Part shown: one piece after another, positions 15,395 through 24,460 of the stretch
How positions within the stretch are numbered: the stretch's first letter is position 1
How the letters are laid out: each line of letters begins with the position of its first letter
Assembly: GCA_009885805.1 (NCBI GenBank)
Contig: VFJZ01000026.1
Span: forward strand, 1 to 45,616
Direction of reading: 5' to 3'
Origin: Actinomycetota bacterium
Lineage (GTDB): Bacteria; Actinomycetota; Thermoleophilia; Gaiellales; F1-60-MAGs149
DNA: 45,616 bases
Notes under the pieces: generated by a model
The model's input: only the letters and a program-made list of their open reading frames with translations
Told to the model about the DNA's origin: nothing
Databases searched by the model: none
Position numbers and translations under genes: made by a program

Positions 15395-15958
15395 TCAGCC
15401 GACGCCGAGCGTCGGGCGCGTGAGCGGCGTGTAGAACGCGACCTTCCACGCGCCGCCCTCCTCGACGAGCTCGATGAACCACTCCCAGGCGAAGTCCTGC
15501 CCGGTCCCTGCGACCGGCCCGCTCAGCCGGTAGCGGATCACGAGTTCCTCCTGCGGGAAGCTGCGCTCGAAGGCCGTGACCTGCTCGAAGTTCGCGAGCG
15601 TCCACTCGTCAGGCAACGGCACGACGGGGATCACGCCGGTCAACCACTTCTCCCGCGTGTACTTCGCCCGCCACTCCTCCGCCAGGAGGTCCCACGATCG
15701 CGGCAGGTCGTCGCGCGTCATCGAGGCGGTGATCCACTCCTTCGCCACAGCGACCGCCTCGGGCGGCGGCTCGACGAAGGTGACCGGGTCCGTGAAGACT
15801 CCCGTCTGCGCGGCGATCGACTCCCCCGCGATCGTCGTCGGCGGCGCGGCCGCGGGCTGCGTCGCCCCGACCACCTGCGGCACCGTCTCCGAATCGCCGC
15901 ACGCTGCCAGCAGCGTCGCCGCGGCGAGCGCGGCCACGATCGTCTTCGCCACCCTCAC
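15395..15958 (-). CDS. Predicted lipoprotein
   Basis: A 187-residue lipoprotein: 'MRVAKTIVAALAAATLLAACGDS' contains the lipobox 'LLAAC' and a Ser/Pro/Thr-rich linker follows. The mature domain has an NTF2/SnoaL-like flavour ('AVAVAKEWITASMTRDDLPRSWDLL', 'FAWEWFIELVEEGGAWKV'), a pattern common in actinobacterial cell-surface proteins of unknown function. GTG start with TAGGAT (15965-15970) exactly 6 nt upstream. It lies downstream of the terminator of the candidate small RNA. Confidence 0.72.
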   Translation of the reverse strand: MRVAKTIVAALAAATLLAACGDSETVPQVVGATQPAAAPPTTIAGESIAAQTGVFTDPVTFVEPPPEAVAVAKEWITASMTRDDLPRSWDLLAEEWRAKYTREKWLTGVIPVVPLPDEWTLANFEQVTAFERSFPQEELVIRYRLSGPVAGTGQDFAWEWFIELVEEGGAWKVAFYTPLTRPTLGVG

Positions 15959-15980
15959 GCGGCCATCCTACCAGCCACCA

Positions 15981-16010
15981 GAAACAACGAACCCGGCGCT
16001 GAGGCCGGGT
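15981..16010 (-). terminator. Intrinsic-type terminator after candidate small RNA
   Basis: Perfect 7-bp stem ACCCGGC/GCCGGGT (15991-15997 with 16004-16010), 6-nt loop. On the minus strand it is followed by TCGTTGTTTC, a moderately T-rich tail; on the plus strand no T-tract follows. It separates the upstream transcript from the lipoprotein gene at 15958. Confidence 0.55.
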
Positions 16011-16108
16011 CCGTCGTGGGAAGGAGTATGGAGGGCGAGAGTGATCTCGTCTCGTATGTTGGTCTCGCGGTGTCCGCACATTGGACTGTCACAAACTCCG
16101 CTCGACGT
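15981..16108 (-). ncRNA. Candidate small RNA with C-rich anti-Shine-Dalgarno motifs
   Basis: The 249-nt gap between two minus-strand genes has lower GC than its surroundings and a complete transcription unit. A promoter (16115-16143) predicts a start near 16108. About 125 nt later there is a perfect 7-bp GC hairpin followed by TCGTTGTTTC. No convincing reading frame lies between. The RNA would contain CCCTCC (forward 16030-16035) and CTCCTT (16021-16026), both complementary to Shine-Dalgarno sequences, as in several regulatory sRNAs. I do not recognise an Rfam family. Everything beyond the motifs is inference. Confidence 0.42.
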
Positions 16109-16114
16109 GGCTTG

Positions 16115-16143
16115 AATATAGGAGATACGACCGCACAAGGCAA
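16115..16143 (-). promoter_or_regulatory. Sigma-70-type promoter for candidate small RNA
   Basis: Minus-strand TTGCCT (16138-16143), 17-nt spacer, TATATT (16115-16120). This is among the best -35/-10 pairs in the window and it points into a gene-free stretch. Confidence 0.55.
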
Positions 16144-16207
16144 GTTGCGGAACGGTAGTGGGTATGCGAAGACCGTGTTAACCGCCGGCGCGCAAGCCGA
16201 CCGCGAA

Positions 16208-16789
16208 TCAGCGGGACGATCCGGGAACCCAGAGCGGCTCGGCGCCTGGCGGGTTGGCGCCGCGCGCGAGGATGAACAGCAGGTCCGACAGCCGGTTGAC
16301 ATAGGCGACGGCCTCGGTGGAGACGGGCTCGGCGACGGCGAGCGCGACGATCTCCCGCTCGGCGCGGCGGCAGACGGTGCGGCAGACGTGCAGTTGGGCG
16401 GCGAGTGGCGTCCCGCCGGGCAGGACGAACGACGTCAGCTCGGACAGCGTCGCGTTGACCTCGTCGCAGCGCTCCTCGAGCCACGTCACCTGCGCGGCCG
16501 TGACCCGGAGTCGGGTGCGGTCGCGCTGCGACGCGCGATCCGGACGCTCCGCGGATGGCACGCAGAGGTCGGCGCCGAGGTCGAACAGGTCGTTCTGGAT
16601 GCGGGCTAGCCACGGATCCCAACCGGCCGCTACGCCGGCCGCCCGCGCCACACCGAGGTGCGAGTTCAACTCGTCGACCGTCCCGTACGCCGCGATCCGC
16701 AGGCTCGCCTTCGAGACGCGGCGCCCGTCGCCGAGGCTGGTCTCGCCCGCGTCACCACCGCGCGTGTAGATCCTGGTGAGGTTGACCAC
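16208..16789 (-). CDS. PduO-type cob(I)alamin adenosyltransferase
   Basis: Adenosylates cob(I)alamin with ATP to form AdoCbl, cofactor of methylmalonyl-CoA mutase. The 193 residues begin 'RIYTRGGDAGETSLGDGRRVSK', the ATP-binding signature, then 'AYGTVDELNSHLGVA', 'IQNDLFDLGADL', 'LPGGTPLAAQLHVCRTVCRRAERE' and 'VNRLSDLLFILARG'. All typical helices are present. The GTG start has CATACT (16796-16801) 6 nt upstream. It is the logical partner of the nearby B12-binding mutase subunit and of meaB at 43875. Confidence 0.92.
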   Translation of the reverse strand: MVNLTRIYTRGGDAGETSLGDGRRVSKASLRIAAYGTVDELNSHLGVARAAGVAAGWDPWLARIQNDLFDLGADLCVPSAERPDRASQRDRTRLRVTAAQVTWLEERCDEVNATLSELTSFVLPGGTPLAAQLHVCRTVCRRAEREIVALAVAEPVSTEAVAYVNRLSDLLFILARGANPPGAEPLWVPGSSR

Positions 16790-16860
16790 GACCGCAGTAT
16801 GGTGTCGATCCCGGCGAGGGTCGTTCGTCGGACCATGACAACGACGGAGGAGTTGATGAC

Positions 16861-17220
16861 GTGCAGTACCTGCTGCTGATCCACGGCGACGAGTCCCTGT
16901 GGGGAACGATGAGCGAGGCCGAGTCGAGCGCGATCATGGGCGAGTACTACGCCTACAACGAGGCGATCACGGCGGAGGGGATCATGCGGGGAGGGAACGC
17001 GCTGCAGCCGACGGCCGCGGGGCGCATCGTCCGCGTCCGCGACGGCGAGCGGGTGGTGACCGACGGGCCGTACGCCGAGACGCGCGAGCAACTCGCCGGC
17101 TTCTTCATGGTCGAATGCGACACGCTTGACGAGGCGATCGACGCCGCCGCCCGCATCCCGGGTGCCCGCCACGGCACGATCGAGGTGCGGCCGGTCGCGA
17201 GTCACGACGCCGACCGCTGA
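16861..17220 (+). CDS. YCII/DGPF-domain protein
   Basis: A 119-residue protein of the DGPF type: 'QYLLLIHGDES', 'GEYYAYNEAI' and the signature 'TDGPYAETREQLAGFFMVE'. Such proteins are almost always encoded beside ECF42 sigma factors, as here, and are thought to cooperate with them, but the activity is unknown. Unlike most genes in the window it has a clear Shine-Dalgarno, GGAGG at 16846-16850, about 10 nt before the GTG, and a possible -10 (TATGGT, 16798-16803) well upstream, giving a leadered mRNA. Confidence 0.88.
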   Translation: MQYLLLIHGDESLWGTMSEAESSAIMGEYYAYNEAITAEGIMRGGNALQPTAAGRIVRVRDGERVVTDGPYAETREQLAGFFMVECDTLDEAIDAAARIPGARHGTIEVRPVASHDADR

Positions 17221-17232
17221 GAAGGTTTCGAC

Positions 17233-18444
17233 GTGGATGCCGGCGGCCTGTACCGTGAGCAATTCGGGCGTGCCGTAGGCGTCCTGGCCCGCTCGCTGCG
17301 CGATCTCGACCTCGCCGAAGAGGTCGTCCAGGAGGCGTTCACGACCGCCCTCGCGACCTGGCCCCGCGACGGCGTGCCGGACGAACCGGGTGCCTGGATC
17401 ATCCGCACCGCCCGGAACCGCGCGATCGACATCCTCCGCCGTCGGCACCTGGCGGCAGACCGGGAGCTGCAGGCGGCGGAACGGGTCGTCCGCGAAGGGC
17501 CGGCGATCGAGGAGGAACTCGGCGACGAGCGGCTCGCGCTCCTGTTCGCGTGCTGCCACCCGGAGCTGCCAGCCGAGGGACGCATCGCGCTGACACTCCG
17601 TCTCGTCGCGGGCCTCACGGTCGAGGAGATCGCCCGCGGCCTCCTGACGCGTCCAGACGCGATCGCGCAGCGCATCGTCCGCGCGAAGCGTCGCCTGCGC
17701 GACACCGGCGTCTCCCTCGCCGTACCGCCGCCCGCGCGACTCGGCGAGCGGGTCGCCCCCGTGCTCGCGACGCTCTACCTGACCTACAACGAGGGCGCGG
17801 CGACGACCACGGGCGACGAACCCGCTCGCGCCGACCTGTGCGTGGAGGCGATCCGACTGACGCGACTGCTCGTCCAGTTGATGCCGGCCGAGCCTGAGGC
17901 GCACGGGCTGCTCGCGCTGCTGCTCCTGACCGAGGCGCGGCGGCCGGCGCGCGTGGACGGACGCCGCTACGTCCCCCTCGACGAGCACGACCGCAGCCTG
18001 TACCGCGCCGATTTGATCAGCGAGGGCGACCAGATCGTGCGGCAGACGCTCGCCGAGCAGCCGGGCCGGTACACGATCGAGGCGGCGATCTCGGCCCTGC
18101 ACTCGACCGCGACCGACGCGGCCAACACCGACTGGCCCCAGATCGTCGCGCTCTACGGCGTCCTCGCAACGTTCGCCGATTCTCCGGTCGTCGCGCTCAA
18201 CCGCGCGGTCGCGATCTCCTACGCGGACGGCGCGGGCGTCGCGCTGCCGCTCCTCGCCGACCTCGCCGAGGACCTGGCGGCGTACGGCCCGTTCCATGCT
18301 GCCCGCGCCGATCTCCTGCGCCGCCTCGGCCGCTACGACGAGGCGACCGCCGCCTACCGCGAGGCGCTCACCCACACCGGCAACGCCGCCGAGCGCGCCT
18401 TCCTCGGCGAACGTCTGCGCAGCGTCCGCCGGCTCGGGCGCTAG
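17233..18444 (+). CDS. ECF sigma factor, ECF42 group
   Basis: A 403-residue RNA polymerase sigma factor. Sigma-2 region: 'LRDLDLAEEVVQEAFTTALATWP', 'PGAWIIRTARNRAIDILRRRH' (to about 75). Sigma-4 region: 'LTLRLVAGLTVEEIARGLL', 'AIAQRIVRAKRRLRD' (about 120-160). The ~240-residue C-terminal extension contains 'LYLTYNEGA' and TPR-like helices ('AVALNRAVAISYADG', 'LLRRLGRYDEATAAYREAL'), the mark of the ECF42 group, which has no anti-sigma factor. It follows the DGPF gene by 12 nt with a GAAGG ribosome site, so the pair is an operon. Confidence 0.92.
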   Translation: MDAGGLYREQFGRAVGVLARSLRDLDLAEEVVQEAFTTALATWPRDGVPDEPGAWIIRTARNRAIDILRRRHLAADRELQAAERVVREGPAIEEELGDERLALLFACCHPELPAEGRIALTLRLVAGLTVEEIARGLLTRPDAIAQRIVRAKRRLRDTGVSLAVPPPARLGERVAPVLATLYLTYNEGAATTTGDEPARADLCVEAIRLTRLLVQLMPAEPEAHGLLALLLLTEARRPARVDGRRYVPLDEHDRSLYRADLISEGDQIVRQTLAEQPGRYTIEAAISALHSTATDAANTDWPQIVALYGVLATFADSPVVALNRAVAISYADGAGVALPLLADLAEDLAAYGPFHAARADLLRRLGRYDEATAAYREALTHTGNAAERAFLGERLRSVRRLGR

Positions 18445-18446
18445 CG

Positions 18447-19631
18447 CTAACGCGGCGCCGCGACCTCGATCACCATCGCGTCGCCCTGACCGCCGCCGGA
18501 GCAGATCGCCGCGCAGCCGATTCCGCCACCGCTCCGACGGAGCTCGTGGATCAGCGTCACGATCAGGCGGGCGCCGGAGGCCCCGACCGGATGGCCGAGT
18601 GCGACCGCCCCGCCGTTCACGTTGACGCGATCTTCGGTCACGGCGAGCATCCGCGTCGCGTGGAGGGCGACCGAGGCGAACGCCTCGTTGATCTCCCAGC
18701 GGTCGACAGCGGCAGCGTCGATCCCGGCCTTCGCGAGCGCGATCTCGGCTGCCAGCGCCGGCACCCGTGCCAACCGGTCGGTGCGATCGGCGGTGTAGCC
18801 GACGGCGCGGATCACCGCGAGCGGCTCGATCCCGCGCCGCTCCGCCTCGGCCTCCGAGCAGACGACGACCGCCGCCGCGCCGTCGTTGACGCCCGGCGAG
18901 TTGCCTGCGGTATGCGTACCGCCGGCCACGAGGGGTTTCAGCGCGGCGAGCGCCTCGAGCGAGGTGTCACGGCGCGGCCCCTCGTCCGTGTCGACGACGA
19001 CCGCGCCCTTGCGACCGTCGATCGTGAGCGGCGCGATCTCCTCTGCAAACCAGCCCGCGTCGATCGCCGCGACCGCCCTGGCGTGCGAGCGCGCGGCCCA
19101 GGCATCGAGATCCGCGCGGTCGATCTCGAGCTCGGCGGCGACGGTCGTGGCCTGCTCGTACATCTGCCGGCCGGTCCAGGGGTCGCGCAGCCCATCCCAC
19201 AGCATCGCGTCGACGAGTGTCGCGTCGCCGAACCGGAAGCCCTTGCGCGCGCCGAGGGCGAGGTGGGGCGCGTTCGTCATCGACTCGGCGCCGCCGGCCA
19301 GGACGACCTCGTGGTCGCCGAGGCGGATCAGGCCGTCGGCGACGGCGATCGCCCGCAGTCCGGATGCGCAGACCTTGTTGACCGTCTCCGATCCGACCTC
19401 CGTGCGCAGACCGGCGGCGAGGGAGATCTGTCGCGACGGGATGTGGCCCTGGCCCGCCTGGATCACCGTGCCGAACGCGCAGTAGTCGATGTCCGCCGCC
19501 GGCACACCGGAGCGCTCGATGGCGGCGCGCGCCGCAACGGTGCCGAGCTCGACGGCGGAGAATGGGGCGAGGGCGCCGAGCAGTCGCGCGAACGGCGTCC
19601 GCGCGGCGCCGCAGATCACGGAGCGGGCCAC
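18447..19631 (-). CDS. Acetyl-CoA acetyltransferase (thiolase)
   Basis: Thiolase II of 394 residues, condensing or cleaving acyl-CoAs. The nucleophilic Cys is in 'VNKVCASGLRAI' (around 87); the other catalytic residues lie in 'NVNGGAVALGHPVGASGAR' (His) and 'CAAICSGGGQGDA' (Cys). 'INEAFASVAL' is also typical. ATG 19649 is in frame, but GTG 19631 gives the family N-terminus ('ARSVICGAARTPF') and is 8 nt from TAGAGT (19640-19645). The gene could serve fatty-acid breakdown, ketone or acetoacetyl-CoA metabolism. Confidence 0.9.
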   Translation of the reverse strand: MARSVICGAARTPFARLLGALAPFSAVELGTVAARAAIERSGVPAADIDYCAFGTVIQAGQGHIPSRQISLAAGLRTEVGSETVNKVCASGLRAIAVADGLIRLGDHEVVLAGGAESMTNAPHLALGARKGFRFGDATLVDAMLWDGLRDPWTGRQMYEQATTVAAELEIDRADLDAWAARSHARAVAAIDAGWFAEEIAPLTIDGRKGAVVVDTDEGPRRDTSLEALAALKPLVAGGTHTAGNSPGVNDGAAAVVVCSEAEAERRGIEPLAVIRAVGYTADRTDRLARVPALAAEIALAKAGIDAAAVDRWEINEAFASVALHATRMLAVTEDRVNVNGGAVALGHPVGASGARLIVTLIHELRRSGGGIGCAAICSGGGQGDAMVIEVAAPR

Positions 19632-19639
19632 GGCGAGCC

Positions 19640-19649
19640 ACTCTACCAT
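19640..19649. promoter_or_regulatory. Symmetric bidirectional -10 element (thiolase / RDD gene)
   Basis: ACTCTACCAT fits ANNNTANNNT. Plus strand: TACCAT (19644-19649), 6 nt before GTG 19656. Minus strand: TAGAGT (19640-19645), 8 nt before GTG 19631. The two -10 boxes share the central TA, so only one direction can be used at a time. Confidence 0.65.
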
Positions 19650-19655
19650 CCGACC

Positions 19656-20642
19656 GTGGTCGCAGATCCCCGACTCCGCGGGCGCCGGCTGGCGGCGACC
19701 GCGATCGACGTCGCGCTGGCCCTCGTCGGTGCGGTCACGATCGGTGCCGTCGCCGGCGAGCAGGCGGGCCTCGCCGTCGCGCTCGTCGCGCCTGCGCTGC
19801 TGACCGCGAGCTTCCTCGCGGTCGCCGGCACGACGCCCGGCAAGCGGGCTCTCGACCTCGCCGTCGTCGATCAGGCCGGGCGCACGGTGTCCGCCCGTCA
19901 GGCCCTGCGCCGTGAGCTTTGGGGTCGCCTCTGCCTCGAGCACGTGCTCCTCCTCGCCGGGGGAGCAGGAGCAATCGGGTACGGCGCCGGCCTCCGCGGT
20001 GACGGGCGCGCCTGGCACGACCGCGTTGCCGGCACGCGCGTGATCCGCCGCGGCGCTGCCCTGCCCGATCCCGGCCTCGGCCCGCGACACGTCGACGCAA
20101 CGACGAAGCCGGGCCCTGGCGGTCTCGAGTTCGCGGCATTCCTGCCGCGGGCCGGCGCGTACGCGATCGACTCGGCGCTGGTCGCGACGGTCTGGCTCCT
20201 CCTGTTCCTGCCGGCGGCGATCTTCACCGACCAGGTGAAGCTCGAGGGGGACGAGCCGGTGATCAGCGAAGGCTTCGCGTTCGTGGCGGTGGCGACGGTG
20301 CCGCTGCTGACGGCGCTGTACGCGATCGTCGCGCTGTACCTGCGCGAGACGACCGTCGGTAAGCACGCCGTCGGACTCGCCGTCCGTCGTGCCGATGGCT
20401 CGCGCCTGAGCCTCCGCGGCTGCGTGATGCGCGAACTCGTCGGCCGTCAACTCACCCTGGGCGTTGCCGGGGCGCTCATGACCGCCGGACTCGCGACCCT
20501 GGTCGACCTGCTCTTCCCGCTCTGGAACCGGGAGCGACGGTCGCTGCACGACATGATCGGCGGCAGCATCGTCGTCCGCGCGGCCGGCCGGCCGCGGCCG
20601 ACGCTTGACAGCGGGGCTCCGGCCGCTGACACTGACGCGTGA
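19656..20642 (+). CDS. RDD-family membrane protein with two RDD domains
   Basis: A 328-residue membrane protein made of two RDD-like halves. First half: 'LRGRRLAATAIDVALALVG', 'TTPGKRALDLAVVDQAG', 'ALRRELWGR', 'WHDRVAGTRVIRR'. Second half: 'LPRAGAYAIDSALVATVWLLL', 'TTVGKHAVGLAVRRADGS', 'CVMRELVGRQL', 'SLHDMIGGSIVV'. Each half has the family's R-x2-A-x2-D pattern and paired transmembrane helices. Function unknown; RDD proteins are proposed transporters. Its last codon region holds the trp promoter and its stop overlaps the trp leader ATG (TGATG). Confidence 0.8.
   Translation: MVADPRLRGRRLAATAIDVALALVGAVTIGAVAGEQAGLAVALVAPALLTASFLAVAGTTPGKRALDLAVVDQAGRTVSARQALRRELWGRLCLEHVLLLAGGAGAIGYGAGLRGDGRAWHDRVAGTRVIRRGAALPDPGLGPRHVDATTKPGPGGLEFAAFLPRAGAYAIDSALVATVWLLLFLPAAIFTDQVKLEGDEPVISEGFAFVAVATVPLLTALYAIVALYLRETTVGKHAVGLAVRRADGSRLSLRGCVMRELVGRQLTLGVAGALMTAGLATLVDLLFPLWNRERRSLHDMIGGSIVVRAAGRPRPTLDSGAPAADTDA
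20605..20633 (+). promoter_or_regulatory. Predicted trp operon promoter inside the end of the RDD gene
   Basis: Consensus TTGACA (20605-20610), 17-nt spacer, GACACT (20628-20633). The -10 is weak but keeps A2, A4 and T6. The start would fall about 7-9 nt downstream, at or next to ATG 20642 of the leader peptide, making the trp mRNA leaderless. Confidence 0.55.
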
Positions 20643-20704
20643 TGCACCGCTCCTCCCCCAGCACCTGGTCGTGGTCCGACGGGCGAGGCGACGGCTGCCG
20701 CTGA
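20642..20704 (+). CDS. trpL: trp leader peptide
   Basis: A 20-codon reading frame with two tryptophan codons separated by one Ser codon (W-S-W, TGG at 20666 and 20672). It is placed between a promoter and an intrinsic terminator in front of trpE. In a protein of 20 residues two Trp codons at this site strongly suggest ribosome-mediated attenuation: scarce Trp-tRNA stalls the ribosome and prevents terminator formation. The ATG overlaps the RDD stop by 1 nt and has no Shine-Dalgarno. GGGCGAG (20681-20687), inside the frame, can pair with CTCGCCC (20724-20730) next to the terminator. Confidence 0.75.
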   Translation: MHRSSPSTWSWSDGRGDGCR

Positions 20705-20730
20705 CCGGTTGCCGCATCGACGTCTCGCCC

Positions 20731-20756
20731 AGGCCTCCCCGGTGGAGGCCTTTTTT
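20731..20756 (+). terminator. trp attenuator terminator
   Basis: Perfect 8-bp stem AGGCCTCC / GGAGGCCT, loop CCGGT, followed by a run of six T. It is the strongest intrinsic terminator in the window and lies only 7 nt before trpE. The right arm contains GGAGG (20744-20748), the only Shine-Dalgarno-like sequence for trpE, so folding could also hide the ribosome site. Confidence 0.9.
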
Positions 20757-20762
20757 CTGCCC

Positions 20763-22138
<1,376 letters not shown>

Positions 22139-22142
<4 letters not shown>

Positions 22143-22717
22143 CCGGCCGCGTGCTGCTGATCGACAACTACGACTCCTTCACGTACAACCTCGCGCACGG
22201 CCTCGCCGAGGAGGGCGCCGAGGTTCGCGTCTTCCGGCATGACGCGATCGACGTGGACGACGCCGAGGCGCTCGCCCCGACACACCTCGTCATCTCCCCC
22301 GGCCCCGGTCGCCCGTCCGAGACCGGCATCTCGGCGGCGCTGATCCGGCACTTCGCCGGGCGCCTGCCGATCCTCGGCGTCTGCCTCGGGCACCAGTTGC
22401 TGGCCGAGATGCACGGCGGCGTTGTCGACCGCGCGGCGCGACTCGTCCATGGCAAGAGCGGCCTGATCGACGTCGTTGCGCCGGACCCGCTCCTCGCCGG
22501 ACTCGGCGGTCGTTTCGAGGCCGGGCGCTACCACTCCCTCGTGGCGATCGAGCCCCTGCCGCCCGAGTTCGTCCTCACCGCGCGCGCCGTCGACGGCGAG
22601 GTGATGGCGATGCGCCATCGCAGCGCCCCGACCCACGGGGTGCAGTTCCATCCCGAGTCGATCCTCACCCCCGCGGGGCCCCGGCTGCTGCGAAACTTCC
22701 TCGGACTCAAGGCATGA
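22139..22717 (+). CDS. trpG: Anthranilate synthase component II (glutamine amidotransferase)
   Basis: Supplies ammonia from glutamine to TrpE. A 192-residue GATase1: 'LLIDNYDSFTYNLAHGL' at the N-terminus, 'VISPGPGRPSETG' (around 55), nucleophile Cys in 'LGVCLGHQLLAEM' (around 80) and the His-Glu pair in 'THGVQFHPESIL' (around 170). Linked to trpE and trpD by ATGA overlaps. In many bacteria the same subunit also serves p-aminobenzoate synthase; no pabB is visible here. Confidence 0.95.
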
Positions 22718-23739
22718 AGGACGTCATCGAACACCTCGTCGCGGGAGAGGACCTCGGTCTCGAGGGCGCCCACCGGGCGATGGGCGTCGTCATGCGCGGG
22801 GAGGCGAACCCGTCCCAGATCGCCGGGTTCCTCGTCGCCCTCCGCGCGAAGGGCGAGACGCCGGGCGAGATCGCCGGCTGCGTCCGCGCCCTGCGGGAGC
22901 ACGTCGTCCCGGTGCGGCCCGCGCGCACCGACCTGACCGACGTCGTCGGCACCGGCGGCGACGGCGCCCACACGTTCAACATCTCGACGGCAGCCGGCAT
23001 CGTCGTCGCCGCTTGCGGTCACGGGGTGGCGAAGCACGGCAACCGTGCCCTGTCGTCGCTGGCCGGCTCGGCGGACGTCCTCGAGGCGCTCGGCGTCGCC
23101 ATCGACCTGCCGCCGGAGTCCATCGCGACGTTGATCGACGAGGTCGGGTTCGGGTTCATGTTCGCCCCGAACCACCACCCGGCGATGCGCTTCGCCGGCC
23201 CGGTGCGGCGCGAGCTCGGTATCAGGACCGTGATGAACCTGCTCGGGCCGCTGACGAATCCCGCCGGCGTGCCGACGCAGGTGATCGGCGTGCCGAGCCC
23301 CGACCTCGTCCCGGTCTTCGCGCAGGTCGCGGCCGAGCTCGGCACCGAGCGGACGGTCGTCGTCCACGGCGCCGGCGGCATCGACGAGCTGTCACCGGCG
23401 GGAGTGTCGCTGATGGCGATCGCCGAGGCGGGCGGAGTCCGCACCGAGCCCGTCTCGCCCCGCGCGCTCGGCTTCGCCGACTCCGAGCCGACTGCGCTCC
23501 GCGGCGGCAATGCCGTCGACAACGCGGCGACGATCCGGGCCATCTACGCGGGCGCGCTTGGCCCGAAGCGCGACGCGGTCGTCCTCAACGCCGCCGCCGG
23601 GCTGCTCGCCTGCGGCCGGGCGGCGTCGCTCGCCGAGGGCGTCGCCCAGGCTGCCGCCGCCATCGACGCGGGCGCCGCGGAGGAGACGCTGAACCGCGTC
23701 GTGCTGCGCAGCCGCGAACTGGCCGGGCTGGAGGTCTAA
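22714..23739 (+). CDS. trpD: Anthranilate phosphoribosyltransferase
   Basis: Transfers phosphoribose from PRPP to anthranilate. The 341-residue protein contains 'VVGTGGDGAHTFNISTAAG' (PRPP-binding glycine-rich loop, around 75), 'HGVAKHGNRALSSLAGSAD' and 'FAPNHHPAMRF' for anthranilate, then 'RTVMNLLGPLTNPAG'. The short helical N-terminal domain ('MGVVMRGEANPSQIAGFLVALRAKGET') is complete. Start ATG overlaps the trpG stop. It is unfused to trpG, unlike enterobacteria. Confidence 0.95.
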   Translation: MKDVIEHLVAGEDLGLEGAHRAMGVVMRGEANPSQIAGFLVALRAKGETPGEIAGCVRALREHVVPVRPARTDLTDVVGTGGDGAHTFNISTAAGIVVAACGHGVAKHGNRALSSLAGSADVLEALGVAIDLPPESIATLIDEVGFGFMFAPNHHPAMRFAGPVRRELGIRTVMNLLGPLTNPAGVPTQVIGVPSPDLVPVFAQVAAELGTERTVVVHGAGGIDELSPAGVSLMAIAEAGGVRTEPVSPRALGFADSEPTALRGGNAVDNAATIRAIYAGALGPKRDAVVLNAAAGLLACGRAASLAEGVAQAAAAIDAGAAEETLNRVVLRSRELAGLEV

Positions 23740-23740
23740 G

Positions 23741-24460
23741 GTGGACTACCTGAACGACATCGGCGCGTGGACGGCGGCCGAGTTGGCGAAGCGACGCGAG
23801 ACGCGTCACTTCGCCGGGGCGATCGCCGGCGAAGGCCTGTCGGTGATCGCCGAGGTCAAGCGGGCCTCACCGTCCCAGGGCACGATCACCCGCGACGCCA
23901 ACCCCGTCGCGATCGCCAAGGCGTACGAGGCCGGAGGCGCGGCGGCGATCTCGGTCCTCACATCGGGCCGTGACTTCGGCGGCTCGCTGGCCGACCTCGA
24001 GGCCGTCCGCCGCGCTGTCGACGTACCGCTGCTCGCGAAGGACTTCTACGTCGATCCGTGGCAGGTCGTCGAGGCGCGTACGCACGGCGCCGATGCGATC
24101 CTCGTCATCATGGGTCTCGTCGACGACGGCCTGGCCCAGGATCTCGCCCAGCAGGCCGAGGACCTCGACATGGACGTGCTCTGCGAGGTGCACACGGAGG
24201 AGGAGTTGCGTCGCGCGCTCGCCCTCGCCTTCCCGCTGATCGGCGTCAACGCCCGCGATCTGACGACGCTCGAGGTCGACCCGGCGCGTGGCCGCAGCCT
24301 GCTGCAGGTGGTCCCGCCCGCCTTCGTGCGCGTCGCGGAGTCGGGCATCGCCTCACGCGACGACGCGGTGCGGGCCCGCGACGCAGGCGCCCACGCGGTC
24401 CTGGTCGGCACGGCGCTGATGCGCGACCCAGCGCTGCTCGCGGAGCTGGTGGGCCTGTGA
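23741..24460 (+). CDS. trpC: Indole-3-glycerol phosphate synthase
   Basis: Closes the indole ring from CdRP. The 239-residue TIM barrel has 'VIAEVKRASPSQGTI' (catalytic Lys, around 36), 'VPLLAKDFYVDPWQV' (Lys), 'DVLCEVHTEEEL' (Glu), 'LIGVNARDLTTLEVD' (Asn) and 'VAESGIASRDD'. The start is a GTG one base after the trpD stop, preceded by GGAGG in the end of trpD. The family's N-terminal extension is shorter than usual. Confidence 0.94.
   Translation: MDYLNDIGAWTAAELAKRRETRHFAGAIAGEGLSVIAEVKRASPSQGTITRDANPVAIAKAYEAGGAAAISVLTSGRDFGGSLADLEAVRRAVDVPLLAKDFYVDPWQVVEARTHGADAILVIMGLVDDGLAQDLAQQAEDLDMDVLCEVHTEEELRRALALAFPLIGVNARDLTTLEVDPARGRSLLQVVPPAFVRVAESGIASRDDAVRARDAGAHAVLVGTALMRDPALLAELVGL

Noticed and set aside
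15959-16207. tRNA or 6S RNA in the low-GC gap
   Set aside because: No T-loop GTTCRA with matching acceptor stem and no large central bubble of 6S type. Kept only as an unclassified small RNA candidate.
13641-16789. A complete methylmalonyl-CoA mutase operon
   Set aside because: Only the B12-binding subunit and the adenosyltransferase are here; the catalytic large subunit and epimerase are absent from the window.
16658-16879. Short frame overlapping the start of the DGPF gene
   Set aside because: Mostly antisense of the adenosyltransferase gene. Its end contains the Shine-Dalgarno of the DGPF gene and no conserved sequence.
18546-20642. Long plus-strand frame suggesting a 698-residue RDD fusion
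   Set aside because: The part before 19656 is antisense of the thiolase and lacks motifs. The start GTG 19656 is supported by TACCAT 6 nt upstream.
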